Assembly (NCBI GenBank): GCA_025934775.1
Contig: JAICWO010000007.1
Span: 62,001-126,000 of the forward strand
DNA length: 64,000 nt
From: Gemmatimonadaceae bacterium
Lineage (GTDB): Bacteria > Gemmatimonadota > Gemmatimonadetes > Gemmatimonadales > Gemmatimonadaceae
Reading direction: 5' to 3'
Positions 35,387-44,582 of this stretch are shown piece by piece. Below the pieces are notes generated by a model that saw nothing but the letters and a program-made list of their open reading frames with translations, ran no database searches and was not told the DNA's origin. The translations under genes and the position numbers were made by a program. The stretch's first letter is position 1; every line of letters starts with the position of its first letter.

Positions 35387-36091
35387 CTACTCTCCCGTCC
35401 GCTCGCCGGCGTTCAACCGGTGCTTCATGTCGTCCGGCAAGTCCTCGTACGCCTCGGCGATCGACAGCTCGTCACGCGAGTAGCGCGCTTCCGGGTTGGC
35501 CGCGAGCGCTTGCCGCAACTGCTCCGAGCGGCTGAACCGGCCGCGGAGCGGAAAGTCCTTGCGCAGCGGAAAGCCTTCCTTGTAGCCCTCCCACATGAGG
35601 AGTCGACGCAGGTCCGGGTGTCCGACAAACTGAATGCCGAACATGTCGTAGCACTCGCGCTCGAGCCAATCCGCGCCGCGATAGATGTCCCACACGCTCG
35701 GTACCTCGAGCGCCGCGCCGCGCGGCATCTCGACTTTGATCCGCAGAAATCGGCGATACGGCAGCGAGCGGAGATGCCACACGACTTCGATCGGCTGCTC
35801 GAGATCGCGATACTCGACCGCGGTGACGTCCGACAGGTAGTCGTACCGCTGCGACGGATCGTCGTGCAGCCACTGCACCATCTCGTGCACCCGCGCGGGA
35901 TCGACGTAGACCGTGGTCTCGCCCCACATCACGACGACACGCCGGAGCGCCGCGCCGAATTTCTCGCGCAGGGCGTCGGCCGACGGATTCGCGTCGCCGC
36001 CGCGATGCGGAACGTTCTTGGGTGAGACCGGCGCTGGCGCGCTCGCGCCGAGAGCACTGCCAGCGACGGCGGGTGTGAAGCCGCCGCTCAC
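35387..36091 (-). CDS. nuoC: NADH-quinone oxidoreductase subunit C (30 kDa)
   Basis: 234 residues from GTG 36091 (GTGA overlap with nuoB). The 30-kDa family signature is [20 protein letters not shown] near 150-170. The first 35 residues are Ala/Pro-rich low complexity. It is a structural subunit of the peripheral arm beside NuoD. The longer open frame upstream is out-of-phase nuoB sequence. Confidence 0.94.
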   Translation of the reverse strand: MSGGFTPAVAGSALGASAPAPVSPKNVPHRGGDANPSADALREKFGAALRRVVVMWGETTVYVDPARVHEMVQWLHDDPSQRYDYLSDVTAVEYRDLEQPIEVVWHLRSLPYRRFLRIKVEMPRGAALEVPSVWDIYRGADWLERECYDMFGIQFVGHPDLRRLLMWEGYKEGFPLRKDFPLRGRFSRSEQLRQALAANPEARYSRDELSIAEAYEDLPDDMKHRLNAGERTGE

Positions 36092-36711
36092 AGGCCGGAC
36101 CGCGTCTGGTGGACCGAGTTGCCGAACGGCTCGGAGATCTCGTCGATCACCGACGGCGGCACATACAGTTGGCTGCTTGGATCCGGCTCCATCTCGTTGC
36201 GAAGCGAGGCGTCGCTCGAGCGCTCGTTCTGAATTTTCTTCTGGAGCAGCATGATCCCGTACAGCAAACCTTCGGGCCGCGGCGGGCAGCCCGGCACGTA
36301 CACGTCCACGGGGATGATGTTGTCGATGCCTTGCACCACGGCGTAGTTGTCGAAGATGCCGTTGCCCGACGAGGCGCACGCGCCCATCGAGATGCACCAC
36401 TTGGGCTGCGGCATCTGCTGCCAGATGCGCCGCAGCACCGGCGCGAGCTTGAACGGCACGCGGCCGGCGCAGATCAACACGTCGGCCTGTCGCGGCGAGA
36501 AGGCCTGGCGCTCCATTCCGAACCGCGCCAGATCGTACTTGCTCGCCGCCGTGGCCATGAATTCGATCGCGCAGCACGCCGTGCCGAACGGCATTGGCCA
36601 GAGCGAATTCTTGCGACCCCAGTTCACGAGCGCGTCGAGCGTCGTCGTCATCCAGGGGACGTCGCTCTGCATCTCCACGGTGTTCGCCGGCTCGCTCCGA
36701 CTCAATCCCAT
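36088..36711 (-). CDS. nuoB: NADH-quinone oxidoreductase subunit B
   Basis: 207 residues from ATG 36711, ten bases inside the nuoA end. Cluster N2 ligands are present: the tandem cysteines of [21 protein letters not shown] and [10 protein letters not shown]. It passes electrons to quinone. The C-terminal 35 residues are a variable tail. Upstream in-frame sequence lies inside nuoA and was not used. Confidence 0.96.
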   Translation of the reverse strand: MGLSRSEPANTVEMQSDVPWMTTTLDALVNWGRKNSLWPMPFGTACCAIEFMATAASKYDLARFGMERQAFSPRQADVLICAGRVPFKLAPVLRRIWQQMPQPKWCISMGACASSGNGIFDNYAVVQGIDNIIPVDVYVPGCPPRPEGLLYGIMLLQKKIQNERSSDASLRNEMEPDPSSQLYVPPSVIDEISEPFGNSVHQTRSGL

Positions 36712-37106
36712 TGCAACGCTCCCTTCTTCCACACGTAGATGAAGCCGACCAGCAGGATGATCATGAACACGATCATCTCGGACAGCCCGAACAGCGACAT
36801 CTGGCCCGAGGGGCAGATGTCGTTTGCGAGGGGCACGGTGCACGAGAGCTGCCGGTAGTACGCGCCCCACGGAATCATGAAGACGGTTTCGATATCGAAA
36901 ATGATGAACAGCACCGCCACCATGTAGAACTTCACGGAGAAGCGCTCATGCGCATCGCCGAGCGGCGGCATACCCGACTCGTAGGGTACCTGCTTGATCG
37001 GTGTCGGGCGTGGCCGGAGGGTGAGGTGCGACAGCCCCAGCATCACGACCGCATTCACGAGGATGAAGCCGAGGAGAAGCAGGACTGGAAAGTACGTGTG
37101 AAGCAT
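36702..37106 (-). CDS. nuoA: NADH-quinone oxidoreductase subunit A
   Basis: 134 residues with three membrane helices; the loop [20 protein letters not shown] matches the conserved NuoA segment that contacts the quinone chamber. It is the first gene of nuoABCDEFGHIJKLMN, which is complete and in the usual order. An AGGAG ribosome site sits five bases before the ATG, and a Rex-like palindrome ten bases before it. Confidence 0.97.
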   Translation of the reverse strand: MLHTYFPVLLLLGFILVNAVVMLGLSHLTLRPRPTPIKQVPYESGMPPLGDAHERFSVKFYMVAVLFIIFDIETVFMIPWGAYYRQLSCTVPLANDICPSGQMSLFGLSEMIVFMIILLVGFIYVWKKGALQWD

Positions 37107-37115
37107 ATTCTCCTA

Positions 37116-37137
37116 CTTCGTGAAAACTTTCACTAAG
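37116..37137 (-). promoter_or_regulatory. Rex-like palindromic operator in the nuoA leader
   Basis: Minus strand: CTTAGTGAAAGTTTTCACGAAG is a near-perfect palindrome (one mismatch in ten pairs). Its core TAGTGAA-AGTT-TTCACGA matches 12 of the 14 defined bases of the Rex operator TTGTGAA-N4-TTCACAA, with the right four-base spacer. Rex is an NADH/NAD-sensing repressor known to control nuo genes in other bacteria. It lies about 12 bases downstream of the nuo -10 box, a position suited to repression. No rex gene is in the window. Confidence 0.55.
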
Positions 37138-37149
37138 TCCAGCGGCGGA

Positions 37150-37178
37150 AAGTTATCGGAGCCAGGAACGAGGGTCAA
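37150..37178 (-). promoter_or_regulatory. Sigma-70-type promoter of the nuo run
   Basis: Minus strand: -35 TTGACC (37173-37178), 17 bases, -10 TAACTT (37150-37155). The -35 matches five of six; the -10 is weaker. Transcription would start near 37143, leaving a 37-base leader that contains the Rex-like palindrome and the AGGAG ribosome site. Confidence 0.5.
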
Positions 37179-37192
37179 CCGAGTTGAGCCAC

Positions 37193-37219
37193 GCAATCGC
37201 ACGAAGTGCGACGCATTGC
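37193..37219 (+). other. Nested inverted repeat in the dcd-nuoA divergent gap
   Basis: GCAATCGCAC, GAA, GTGCG, ACGC, ATTGC: two nested five-base stems with a four-base bulge. It lies upstream of both nuoA and dcd in the 214-base divergent gap. It could be an operator or a leader hairpin; no known motif is recognised. Confidence 0.3.
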
Positions 37220-37320
37220 ACGCGGCGTTTCGTCGCTCGCCAATTGTCGATAAGTTCCGCCGCGTTGGTTGATTGGCACGCGCGCGCGCTCCCCTTCACA
37301 CCCTCCGCCCCGACGCCTCC

Positions 37321-37875
37321 ATGACCATCATGTCCGACCGCTGGATCACCCGCATGGCTCGCGAGCACGCGATGATCGAACCATTCGAGGACCGGCAGGT
37401 GCGCAAAGGCGTCATCTCGTACGGCGTGAGCTCCTACGGCTACGACATGCGCGTCGCGCGCGAGTTCAGGATCTTCACCAACGTTCTCAACTCGATCGTC
37501 GATCCCAAGGCGTTCGACCCGCGGTCGTTCGTGGAATACGAGGGCGACGTGTGCATCGTGCCGCCGAACTCGTTCGCGCTCGCGCGATCGGTGGAATACT
37601 TCCGCATTCCCCGCAACGTGCTGACGGTGACCGTCGGGAAGTCGACGTATGCGCGATGCGGGATCATCACCAACGTCACGCCGTTCGAGCCGGAGTGGGA
37701 AGGCTTCGTGACACTCGAGATCTCGAACACCACGCCGCTCCCGGCGAAGATCTACGCCAACGAAGGGATCGCGCAGGTGCTCTTCTTCCGCGGTGAAGAG
37801 GAGCCGGAAGTCTCCTATCGCGACAAGAGCGGCAAATACCAGGGCCAGGTGGGCGTCACCCTGCCCAAGCTCTGA
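37321..37875 (+). CDS. dcd: dCTP deaminase
   Basis: 184 residues from ATG 37321; [22 protein letters not shown] aligns with the usual N-terminus, so the upstream in-frame start at 37273 is not used. Core motifs are [35 protein letters not shown] and [14 protein letters not shown] with the catalytic glutamate. The trimeric enzyme turns dCTP into dUTP for thymidylate synthesis. It is one of only two plus-strand genes here, divergent from nuoA and convergent with a small membrane-protein gene. Confidence 0.96.
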   Translation: MTIMSDRWITRMAREHAMIEPFEDRQVRKGVISYGVSSYGYDMRVAREFRIFTNVLNSIVDPKAFDPRSFVEYEGDVCIVPPNSFALARSVEYFRIPRNVLTVTVGKSTYARCGIITNVTPFEPEWEGFVTLEISNTTPLPAKIYANEGIAQVLFFRGEEEPEVSYRDKSGKYQGQVGVTLPKL

Positions 37876-37891
37876 CGGCGGGCGCGCCGCC

Positions 37892-38170
37892 TCAGCGAAA
37901 AAAGCCGGCGGCGTAGGCGATCGCGAGCAGCACGACCACCACGAGCACGATCCAGAAGATGGCGTTCCGTCCCGGGTTGGCGGGCACGTTCGCGGCGGGC
38001 TCGCCGCGTGGATGCCGCGCCTCGGGCGAGGTTCCTTCCCCCGTCACGAACGTCGTCTTCTCGACGGCGTCTGCTCCGCCCAGCTGGGCTTCCGGATCGC
38101 GATAGCGGCCGGCCGGGAATTGGCCGCCATTGTCACCCGGACGATGTTCGCTCGATTCTGGTTCTCTCAT
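37892..38170 (-). CDS. Small C-terminally anchored membrane protein, unknown
   Basis: 92 residues. I do not recognise the family. The first 65 residues are hydrophilic, rich in Gly, Pro, Glu and Arg, and look disordered (EPESSEHRPGDNGGQF). A single hydrophobic segment follows at about 70-88 (AIFWIVLVVVVLLAIAYAAG), ending GFFR, so the protein would be tail-anchored with its N-terminus in the cytoplasm. A six-pair hairpin (38174-38190) with GGCGGA after it lies just before the ATG. It is convergent with dcd, separated by a 16-base GC palindrome without a T-run. Confidence 0.55.
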   Translation of the reverse strand: MREPESSEHRPGDNGGQFPAGRYRDPEAQLGGADAVEKTTFVTGEGTSPEARHPRGEPAANVPANPGRNAIFWIVLVVVVLLAIAYAAGFFR

Positions 38171-38205
38171 TCCGCCTCACTCGCTGAGGCACTTGCCGCT
38201 GCACA

Positions 38206-38234
38206 GCCCGCGCCATCACGCGAATGCCGCGGGC
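38206..38234 (-). terminator. GC-rich hairpin after sdhB
   Basis: GCCCGCG (38206-38212) and CGCGGGC (38228-38234) form a seven-pair stem with a 15-base loop, ten bases after the sdhB stop on the minus strand. There is no T-run, so it is a weak candidate for ending the sdh transcript. Confidence 0.35.
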
Positions 38235-38244
38235 GACGCGAGAC

Positions 38245-39015
38245 TCAGCCGCCGCCGAGAACCTTCTCCTCGTGCTCGTGGCGCGTGGCGACGAGGAAGT
38301 CCCGATTCATCCGCGCGATCGTGTCGATGCTGATCTGCTTGGGGCACGCCTCCTGGCATTCGCCGTACAACGTGCAGTGCCCGAAGCCTTCGGCGTCCAT
38401 CTGCGCGACCATGCGGGTGGCGCGCCGCTCGCGCTCGGGTTGGCCTTGCGGGAGCAGGCCCAGGTGCGAGATCTTGGCCGCGGTGAAGAGCGACGCCGAG
38501 CCGTTCGGGCATGCCGCGACGCACGCGCCGCAGCCGATGCAGGCGGCCGCGTCCATGGCTTCGTCGGCGTCGCGCTTGGCGACGGGAATGTTGTTGGCGT
38601 CCTGCGGACTGCCGGTGGGCGCCGTGATGAACCCGCCCGAGGCGATGATACGGTCGAACGCGCTGCGGTTGACGACGAGGTCCTTGATCACCGGGAACGC
38701 GCGCGAGCGCCAGGGCTCGATGTAGATCGTGTCGCCGTCGCCGAAGCTGCGCATGTGGAGCTGGCAGGTCGCGGTGCCGCGCATCGGTCCGTGCGCGACG
38801 CCGTTGATCATCATGCCGCAGGAGCCGCAGATGCCCTCGCGGCAGTCGTGATCGAACGCGATCGGCGGCTTGCCGCTCTCGACGAGGCTCTCGTTCACCA
38901 CGTCGAGCATCTCGAGGAACGACATGTCGGGGCTGATGTCGCGGGCCTCGTAGCGCTCCATGCCGCCCCGGGCATCGGGGCCGGGCTGGCGCCAGACGTG
39001 TAATGTAAGATTCAT
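38245..39015 (-). CDS. sdhB: Succinate dehydrogenase iron-sulfur subunit
   Basis: 256 residues from ATG 39015. It opens [20 protein letters not shown], as in type B enzymes. The 2Fe-2S site is [16 protein letters not shown] with a later cysteine; 4Fe-4S and 3Fe-4S ligands lie in [14 protein letters not shown] and [18 protein letters not shown]. It carries electrons from SdhA to the haem-bearing SdhC and menaquinone. A heptamer hairpin separates it from sdhA. An upstream in-frame start lies inside that repeat and was rejected. Confidence 0.96.
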   Translation of the reverse strand: MNLTLHVWRQPGPDARGGMERYEARDISPDMSFLEMLDVVNESLVESGKPPIAFDHDCREGICGSCGMMINGVAHGPMRGTATCQLHMRSFGDGDTIYIEPWRSRAFPVIKDLVVNRSAFDRIIASGGFITAPTGSPQDANNIPVAKRDADEAMDAAACIGCGACVAACPNGSASLFTAAKISHLGLLPQGQPERERRATRMVAQMDAEGFGHCTLYGECQEACPKQISIDTIARMNRDFLVATRHEHEEKVLGGG

Positions 39016-39020
39016 AATAT

Positions 39021-39088
39021 GAGAGTGGAGATTAGAGAGTGGAGAGTCGAGAGTGCATCGACTCTCCACTCTCGACGCTCCGCTCTCC
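39021..39088. repeat. Heptamer-repeat hairpin element 3 (sdhA-sdhB gap)
   Basis: Plus strand: GAGAGTG, GAGATTA, GAGAGTG, GAGAGTC, GAGAGTG at 39021-39055, a five-base centre, then ACTCTCC, ACTCTCG, ACGCTCC, GCTCTCC at 39061-39088. Bases 39035-39049 and 39059-39073 are a perfect 15-base inverted repeat with a nine-base loop. The element touches the sdhA stop codon and ends five bases from the sdhB ATG. Confidence 0.9.
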
Positions 39089-41005
39089 TCATTTGTACGA
39101 TCGCTGCGACAACGGCACGTTCTCGAACACCAGCGGCTCCTTGTTCAGCACCGGCGGCTGCGCGTCGCCGGCGTACTCCCAGGCGGCCACGTAGGCGAAC
39201 TGCTCGTCGTGGCGGAGCGCCTCGCCGTCCGGCGTCTGGTGCTCCACGCGGAAGTGCCCGCCGCACGACTCCTCGCGGTGCAGCGCGTCGATGCACATGA
39301 GCTCCGCGAGCTCCAGAAAATCGGCCACGCGTCCGGCGTGCTCGAGCGACTGATTGAGCTCCGCGCCCGTGCCGAGCACACGCACATCGTGCCAGAACTC
39401 GTCGCGCAGCTTGGGAATCACCGCGAGGGCCTGCTTCAATCCTTCGGCGCTCCGCGCCATCCCGCAGTACTCCCACATCAGGCGCCCGAGCTCGCGGTGG
39501 AACGATGCCACCGTGCGGCTGCCCTGCACCGACAGCAGCTTCTCGGTGCGCTGCCGCACCGCCGCCTCGGTGGCTTTCACCTCGGGGCTGTCGACCGACA
39601 CCGGCTCGAGCTTGTTCGAGCCGAGGTAGTCGCCGATCGTGAGCGGCACGATGAAATAGCCGTCGGACAACCCCTGCATCAGGGCGCTCGCGCCGAGGCG
39701 GTTGGCGCCGTGATCGGAGAAGTTCGCTTCGCCGGCCACGTGCAGGCCGGGGATCGTGCTCATGAGATTGTAATCGACCCAGAGGCCGCCCATGGTGTAG
39801 TGCGGCGCCGGGTAGATGCGCATCGGCACCTCGTACGGATTCTCATCCGTGATGCGCTGATACATCTCGAACAGATTTCCGTAGCGCTCGGCGATCTTCT
39901 CCTTGCCGAGGCGCCTGATCGCGTCGGCGAAATCGAGGTACACGCCGCGGCCGCCGGGGCCCACGCCGCGACCTTCGTCGCAGACTTCCTTCGCGGCGCG
40001 CGACGCGATGTCGCGCGGCGAGAGGTTGCCGAAGCTGGGATATTTGCGCTCGAGGTAGTAATCGCGGTCGGCGTCCGGAATGTCCTGCGGGCGCTTGCCG
40101 CAATCCTCCTTGCGCTTCGGCACCCAGACGCGGCCGTCATTGCGCAGCGACTCCGACATGAGCGTGAGCTTGCTCTGATGGTCGCCGCTCACGGGAATGC
40201 ACGTCGGATGGATCTGCGTGTAGCACGGATTGGCAAAGGCGGCGCCGCGCTTGTACGCGCGCCAGATCGCGGTCGCGTTCGACCCTTTCGCGTTCGTCGA
40301 AAGATAGAAGACGTTGGAGTAGCCGCCGCTCGCGAGCACCACGGCGTCCGCGAGGTGCGACGAGATCTCGCCGGAGACCATGTCACGTACCACGATCCCG
40401 CGCGCGCGGCCGCTGATCACGATGAGATCGAGCATCTCGGTGCGCGGGTACATCGTCACGCCGCCCTTGGAGACTTCCTTCTCGAGGGCTTGATAGCAGC
40501 CGAGGAGCAGTTGCTGGCCCGTCTGGCCGCGCGCGTAGAACGTGCGCGACACCTGCGCGCCGCCGAACGACCGGTTGGCGAGGAGTCCGCCGTACTCGCG
40601 CGCGAACGGCACGCCCTGCGCGACGCACTGGTCGATGATGTTCACGCTGACCTGCGACAGGCGGTAGACGTTCCCCTCGCGCGAGCGGAAGTCACCGCCC
40701 TTCACCGTGTCGTAGAACAGCCGGTAGACCGAGTCGCCGTCGTTCTGGTAATTCTTGGCGGCATTGATCCCGCCCTGCGCGGCGATGCTGTGCGCGCGGC
40801 GCGGCGAATCCTGGAAGCAGAAGCACTTGACGTTGTATCCAAGTTCGCTCATGGTCGCGGCCGCCGCTCCGCCGGCCAGACCGGACCCCACCACGACGAC
40901 GGTGAATTTTCGCTTGTTCGCGGGACTGACCAGCTTCATCTCGAAGCGGTGCTTGTCCCACTTGCGTTCGATCGGCCCCGAGGGGACTTTCGATTTCAGC
41001 TCCAT
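39089..41005 (-). CDS. sdhA: Succinate dehydrogenase flavoprotein subunit
   Basis: 638 residues from ATG 41005, the long type B form. The FAD-binding [20 protein letters not shown] starts near 36; [14 protein letters not shown] is the covalent-flavin region with the histidine; [20 protein letters not shown] and [20 protein letters not shown] are substrate and FAD loops. It oxidises succinate to fumarate. It begins five bases after sdhC; the frame upstream of 41005 is out-of-phase sdhC sequence. Confidence 0.96.
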   Translation of the reverse strand: MELKSKVPSGPIERKWDKHRFEMKLVSPANKRKFTVVVVGSGLAGGAAAATMSELGYNVKCFCFQDSPRRAHSIAAQGGINAAKNYQNDGDSVYRLFYDTVKGGDFRSREGNVYRLSQVSVNIIDQCVAQGVPFAREYGGLLANRSFGGAQVSRTFYARGQTGQQLLLGCYQALEKEVSKGGVTMYPRTEMLDLIVISGRARGIVVRDMVSGEISSHLADAVVLASGGYSNVFYLSTNAKGSNATAIWRAYKRGAAFANPCYTQIHPTCIPVSGDHQSKLTLMSESLRNDGRVWVPKRKEDCGKRPQDIPDADRDYYLERKYPSFGNLSPRDIASRAAKEVCDEGRGVGPGGRGVYLDFADAIRRLGKEKIAERYGNLFEMYQRITDENPYEVPMRIYPAPHYTMGGLWVDYNLMSTIPGLHVAGEANFSDHGANRLGASALMQGLSDGYFIVPLTIGDYLGSNKLEPVSVDSPEVKATEAAVRQRTEKLLSVQGSRTVASFHRELGRLMWEYCGMARSAEGLKQALAVIPKLRDEFWHDVRVLGTGAELNQSLEHAGRVADFLELAELMCIDALHREESCGGHFRVEHQTPDGEALRHDEQFAYVAAWEYAGDAQPPVLNKEPLVFENVPLSQRSYK

Positions 41006-41010
41006 GGGCG

Positions 41011-41691
41011 TTATCGAATGATGCCGGCGATCACGCCGAGCGGAACGAGCGTGAAGCCGAGCCAGACGACGATCGCCACGACGAGCGCGATGCGCCGATG
41101 CAGCGGGTTCGGCGAGGCCTTGGCGTAGCCCAGCGTGCGGATCGAGCTCCAGGCGCCGTGGTACAAGTGCAGCCCGAGCGCGATCATCGCGGCAATGTAG
41201 AAGACGGCGACCCACCAGATCTGGAAGCTCGCGACGATGTTGCCGTACACGTCGCGGTCCCCCGCGACGTCCGTCATGCCGCGCATGCCGGCCGGGTCCA
41301 CGGTCTGGGTCGTGAAGTGCAGGATGTGGAAGATGATGAACGCGAGCAGCAGGACGCCGCCCCATTTCATCGTGCGCGCCGCGAGGGTGGAGACCTGCGG
41401 CTCGCGGTGCTCGTAGCCGATCGGGCGCGCGGCGCGCGAGCGCATCGTGAGCTGGTACGCCATGAGCACGTGGAGGATTACCGCGACGATCAGGATGATC
41501 CGGAGCACCCACAGCAGCTCGTTGAGCGGGCCGTGCAGCATGGCGCCGTACGCGTTCAGCTTGCGCGGGCCGGCGAACGCCTGGAGGTTGCCGGCCATGT
41601 GCAGGATCACGAAGGCGATGCCAATCAGCCCCGTGACCCCCATGATGATCTTCTTGCCGATCGTGGACCGGTAGAACGCGAGGGGATGCAT
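41011..41691 (-). CDS. sdhC: Succinate dehydrogenase cytochrome b subunit (type B, di-haem)
   Basis: 226 residues with five predicted membrane segments, the single long anchor of type B succinate:menaquinone oxidoreductases; no sdhD is needed. Candidate haem-ligand histidines lie in [30 protein letters not shown] and GLHLYHGAW. Menaquinone as acceptor agrees with the mqn genes at 4-7 kb. It follows mdh across heptamer element 4. Confidence 0.93.
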   Translation of the reverse strand: MHPLAFYRSTIGKKIIMGVTGLIGIAFVILHMAGNLQAFAGPRKLNAYGAMLHGPLNELLWVLRIILIVAVILHVLMAYQLTMRSRAARPIGYEHREPQVSTLAARTMKWGGVLLLAFIIFHILHFTTQTVDPAGMRGMTDVAGDRDVYGNIVASFQIWWVAVFYIAAMIALGLHLYHGAWSSIRTLGYAKASPNPLHRRIALVVAIVVWLGFTLVPLGVIAGIIR

Positions 41692-41695
41692 GACA

Positions 41696-41774
41696 GGAGA
41701 TTAGAGAATGGAAATTAGAGATTGGAGATCAGCGACATCCGCGGCCAATCTCCAGCGTCCAACCTCCAACCTCG
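41696..41774. repeat. Heptamer-repeat hairpin element 4 (mdh-sdhC gap)
   Basis: Plus strand: GGAGATT, AGAGAAT, GGAAATT, AGAGATT, GGAGATC at 41696-41730, a 16-base centre, then AATCTCC, AGCGTCC, AACCTCC, AACCTCG at 41747-41774. TGGAGAT and ATCTCCA pair over seven bases. It fills the gap from four bases after the sdhC ATG side to two bases before the mdh stop. Confidence 0.85.
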
Positions 41775-41776
41775 CG

Positions 41777-42706
41777 CTACAATTTCACCGATTTCATCGG
41801 CTCGCGCACCGCTTCGGCGCTCTTCTCCAGCGCCGCGCGCTCGTCCGACGTCAGCTGCACCTCGATCACCTGCTCGAGTCCCTTCCGTCCCAGCTTGCAC
41901 GGCACGCCGAGGAAGAGCCCCTTCATCCCGTATTCACCATCGAGCCACGCGGCGCACGGCAGGATCCGACGCTGATCGTTCACGATCGCCTCGGCCATCT
42001 GCACGGCGCCCGCGGACGGCGCGTAGTACGCCGACCCGGTCTTCAGGTGCTTGACGATCTCGGCGCCGCCGCTCCGCGTGCGATCGACGATCGCGTCGAG
42101 CTTGGCCTTGTCGATGAGCTGCGTGATCGGAATGCCGCTCACGCTCGTGTACGAGATCAGCGGCACCATCGTGTCGCCGTGTCCGCCGAGCACCATCGCC
42201 TGAATGTCGCGCACGGAGACGTCGAGCGCCTCGGCGAGGAACGCGCGGTAGCGCGCGGTGTCGAGCACGCCCGCCATGCCGAGCACGCGCTCGCGCGGGA
42301 AGCCGGACACCTGCTTCGCGACGTAGCACATCACGTCGAGCGGATTCGAGACGATGATCAGGATCGCGTTCGGCGAGGACTTCTTGATGTTCTCGGCGAC
42401 CTGCTTGACGATGTTGGCGTTGGTGTTGAGCAGATCGTCACGCGACATGCCGGGCTTGCGCGCGATGCCGGCGGTGATGATGACGATGTCCGAGTCGGAC
42501 GTTTCGTCGTAGCCGTTGGTGCCGACGATGCGCGAATCGAAGCCCTCGATCGGCGCCGACTGCCACTGGTCGAGTCCCTTGCCCTGCGGAATGCCCTCGA
42601 CGACGTCGACCATCACGACGGTGCGGGCCAGCTCCTTTTCCGCGACACGCTGCGCAGTCGTCGCGCCCACGTTCCCGGCGCCGACGACGGTGATTTTATT
42701 GACCAT
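41777..42706 (-). CDS. mdh: Malate dehydrogenase (LDH-like)
   Basis: 309 residues of the lactate-dehydrogenase-like malate dehydrogenase group. NAD motif [12 protein letters not shown] at 7-18; substrate arginines in [14 protein letters not shown]; catalytic His in [12 protein letters not shown]. It oxidises malate to oxaloacetate in the TCA cycle. Specificity for malate over lactate is inferred from the Arg in the ARKPGMSR loop and from linkage to sdhCAB. A nine-pair inverted repeat lies just before the ATG. Confidence 0.95.
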   Translation of the reverse strand: MVNKITVVGAGNVGATTAQRVAEKELARTVVMVDVVEGIPQGKGLDQWQSAPIEGFDSRIVGTNGYDETSDSDIVIITAGIARKPGMSRDDLLNTNANIVKQVAENIKKSSPNAILIIVSNPLDVMCYVAKQVSGFPRERVLGMAGVLDTARYRAFLAEALDVSVRDIQAMVLGGHGDTMVPLISYTSVSGIPITQLIDKAKLDAIVDRTRSGGAEIVKHLKTGSAYYAPSAGAVQMAEAIVNDQRRILPCAAWLDGEYGMKGLFLGVPCKLGRKGLEQVIEVQLTSDERAALEKSAEAVREPMKSVKL

Positions 42707-42710
42707 GGTT

Positions 42711-42743
42711 GGTTTCGCTGGAAGGTGAATACGAAGCGAAACC
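42711..42743 (-). promoter_or_regulatory. Inverted repeat in the mdh leader
   Basis: GGTTTCGCT (42711-42719) and AGCGAAACC (42735-42743) are a perfect nine-base inverted repeat with a 15-base spacer. On the minus strand the hairpin ends four bases before the mdh ATG, where a ribosome site should be, and no Shine-Dalgarno is evident. It could control translation or be a protein-binding site. Confidence 0.45.
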
Positions 42744-42788
42744 TAATGGAACCGGCCGGAGATCAAAGCCGAATCGGCGCGCGCGCGC

Positions 42789-43796
42789 TCAGCCGCCGAC
42801 TTGAGAGAGCGCGCGCAATCCGCCGACTTTCATCTGCAGAAGCTCGTGCTCTTTCGGCTTCTCGGCGAGCGCGCGGCGGAAGTGCGGCTCGAGACGCTCG
42901 CCGGCGCGCAGCGGCTCGCGCAGATCGACCTCGTGATCGCCGAAGAGACACGTGCGAAGTCGCCCGTCGGCCGTGAGCCGCACGCGGTTGCACGACGCGC
43001 AGTACGTGTGCGTCATCGGCGTGATCACGCCGATCGTGCCGCGCGCGTCGGGCCACTGGTAGTACGCGGCCGGTCCATTGCCGCGCGGCGGTCCGTCGGA
43101 CGGTTGCAGCGGCGCGATGGCCGCGAGTCGAGCAAGAAGCTCATCGCTCGGCAGCACGTGCGACCACGTGAGCGCGCGCATGTCGCCGACGGGCATCAGC
43201 TCGATGAATCGCACGTGCCATGGATGCTCGAGCGTGAGCCGCGCCATGTCTTCGATCTCGTCGTCGTTGATGCCGCGCATCACGACCATGTTGAGCTTGA
43301 TCGGTCCGAGTCCCGCGTGTTCGGCGGCGAGCGCGGACGTCACCGGATCGAATGCGAGATTCCGCCGCGCGATCTCCGCGATTCGCTCCGCGCGCAGACT
43401 GTCGACGCTCATGTTCACGCGATCGAGTCCGGCTTCGCGCAGCAGCGGCGCGAGCTGCGGCAGGCGAACGCCGTTCGTCGAGAGAGCGATGTCCGTGATC
43501 TCACCGACCGCGCGCAGCATGCGCACCAGCTCGTGAATTTGCGGACGGATCGTCGGCTCGCCGCCGGTGATGCGCAGTCGGCGCAGGCCGAGCGGCGCGA
43601 GTTGCCGCACCACCTCGGCGATTTCCTCGTACGAGAGAATGTCCGATTTGGGCAGCCACTGCAGCCCGCTTTCCGGCATGCAGTAGAGGCACCTGAAGTT
43701 GCAGCGGTCGGTGACGGAGATGCGCAGGTACTCGATGCTGCGGCCGAATTGGTCGCGCAGCGCAGCGCCCGGTGTGTTCGACTCGGCCATTGTCAT
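42789..43796 (-). CDS. moaA: GTP 3',8-cyclase (molybdenum cofactor synthesis)
   Basis: 335 residues from ATG 43796 (ATGA overlap with moaE). The radical-SAM cluster is Cys32-x3-Cys36-x2-Cys39 in DRCNFRCLYCMP; the second 4Fe-4S cluster site is CASCNRVRLTADGRLRTC; the required C-terminal Gly-Gly is present. It makes 3',8-cyclo-GTP in the cytosol. moaC, the next enzyme, is not in the window. Confidence 0.95.
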   Translation of the reverse strand: MTMAESNTPGAALRDQFGRSIEYLRISVTDRCNFRCLYCMPESGLQWLPKSDILSYEEIAEVVRQLAPLGLRRLRITGGEPTIRPQIHELVRMLRAVGEITDIALSTNGVRLPQLAPLLREAGLDRVNMSVDSLRAERIAEIARRNLAFDPVTSALAAEHAGLGPIKLNMVVMRGINDDEIEDMARLTLEHPWHVRFIELMPVGDMRALTWSHVLPSDELLARLAAIAPLQPSDGPPRGNGPAAYYQWPDARGTIGVITPMTHTYCASCNRVRLTADGRLRTCLFGDHEVDLREPLRAGERLEPHFRRALAEKPKEHELLQMKVGGLRALSQVGG

Positions 43797-44245
43797 CCAG
43801 TCTCCACCGCGTCCGTCACGGGGCGTGCGCTCGTCGATGCGCCAACCCACTGCCTCGTACCGTCAACGTAGTGCTCGCGCTTCCAGATCGGAACACGGCG
43901 CTTGATCTGCTCGATCACGTAGCGGCTCGCGTCGTACGCCGCGCCGCGGTGCGGATGCGCCACGGCAATGACGATGCTCGCGTCGCCCAGATCGAGCGCG
44001 CCCAGCCGGTGCTCGACCACGATGTCGGTTGTTGCGAACTCTGCGCTCGCCTCGTGGACGATGTCGGCGAGCTCGCGCTCCGCCATCGACTCGTATGCTG
44101 TGTATTCAATGCCGGTTACGCCGCGGCCATCGTTCACGTCGCGCACGGTGCCGATGAACAGGAGCGTGGCACCGTTGGCGTGACGCGCGACTTCCTTCGT
44201 GAGCGCGGCGGCGTCGATCGGGCGGTGGACCAGCGCGGCGCGCAT
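43793..44245 (-). CDS. moaE: Molybdopterin synthase catalytic subunit
   Basis: 150 residues of the MoaE family. FIGTVRDVNDGRGVTGIEY near 30-48, HRLGALDLGDASIVIAVAHPHR with the conserved HR pair, and IWKREHYVDG with the catalytic lysine near the end. With MoaD it adds the dithiolene sulfurs to precursor Z. It overlaps moaD (ATGA) and moaA (ATGA). Confidence 0.95.
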   Translation of the reverse strand: MRAALVHRPIDAAALTKEVARHANGATLLFIGTVRDVNDGRGVTGIEYTAYESMAERELADIVHEASAEFATTDIVVEHRLGALDLGDASIVIAVAHPHRGAAYDASRYVIEQIKRRVPIWKREHYVDGTRQWVGASTSARPVTDAVETG

Positions 44246-44487
44246 CAGCCGCCCGCCACCGGGGGGATGACCGCGAGCGCGTCGCCATCCGCAAGTACGC
44301 GATCCACACGAGCATAGCGCTCGTTCACGGCGACGAGGGGCTGCATCGGCAGTCGTTCGGCGCCTGGCATTGATTGAATCTCCCGCAGCGCATCGCGCAC
44401 GGTCGCGCCGCTCGCCAGATCGAGCGAGAGCGAACCGCGACCCAGTACGTCGGCGTACGATGCGAACAAGAGGACCGTCACGGTCAT
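44245..44487 (-). CDS. moaD: Molybdopterin synthase sulfur carrier subunit
   Basis: 80-residue ubiquitin-like protein ending VIPPVAGG; the terminal Gly-Gly is thiocarboxylated and inserts into MoaE. It starts at ATG 44487; upstream frame is out-of-phase hup sequence. It overlaps moaE by four bases, so the two subunits are made together. Confidence 0.93.
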   Translation of the reverse strand: MTVTVLLFASYADVLGRGSLSLDLASGATVRDALREIQSMPGAERLPMQPLVAVNERYARVDRVLADGDALAVIPPVAGG

Positions 44488-44582
44488 GAAGAGAAGCCTA
44501 GGGATGATTCGCTCAACCGGGAAGACGAACGGCCCGACGCGCTGAACACGTCGAGCCGCTGACACAACGCACGCCGAAGTGC

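Noticed and set aside
37273-37320. Longer dcd start at 37273
   Set aside because: The extra residues are Arg/Ala-rich and precede the well-conserved MTIMSDRW N-terminus.
37877-37891. GC palindrome between dcd and the small membrane gene as a bidirectional terminator
   Set aside because: The stem is short and no T-run follows on either strand.
38174-38190. Hairpin before the small membrane protein as a riboswitch
   Set aside because: Only six pairs with a five-base loop; no aptamer-like conserved core is visible.
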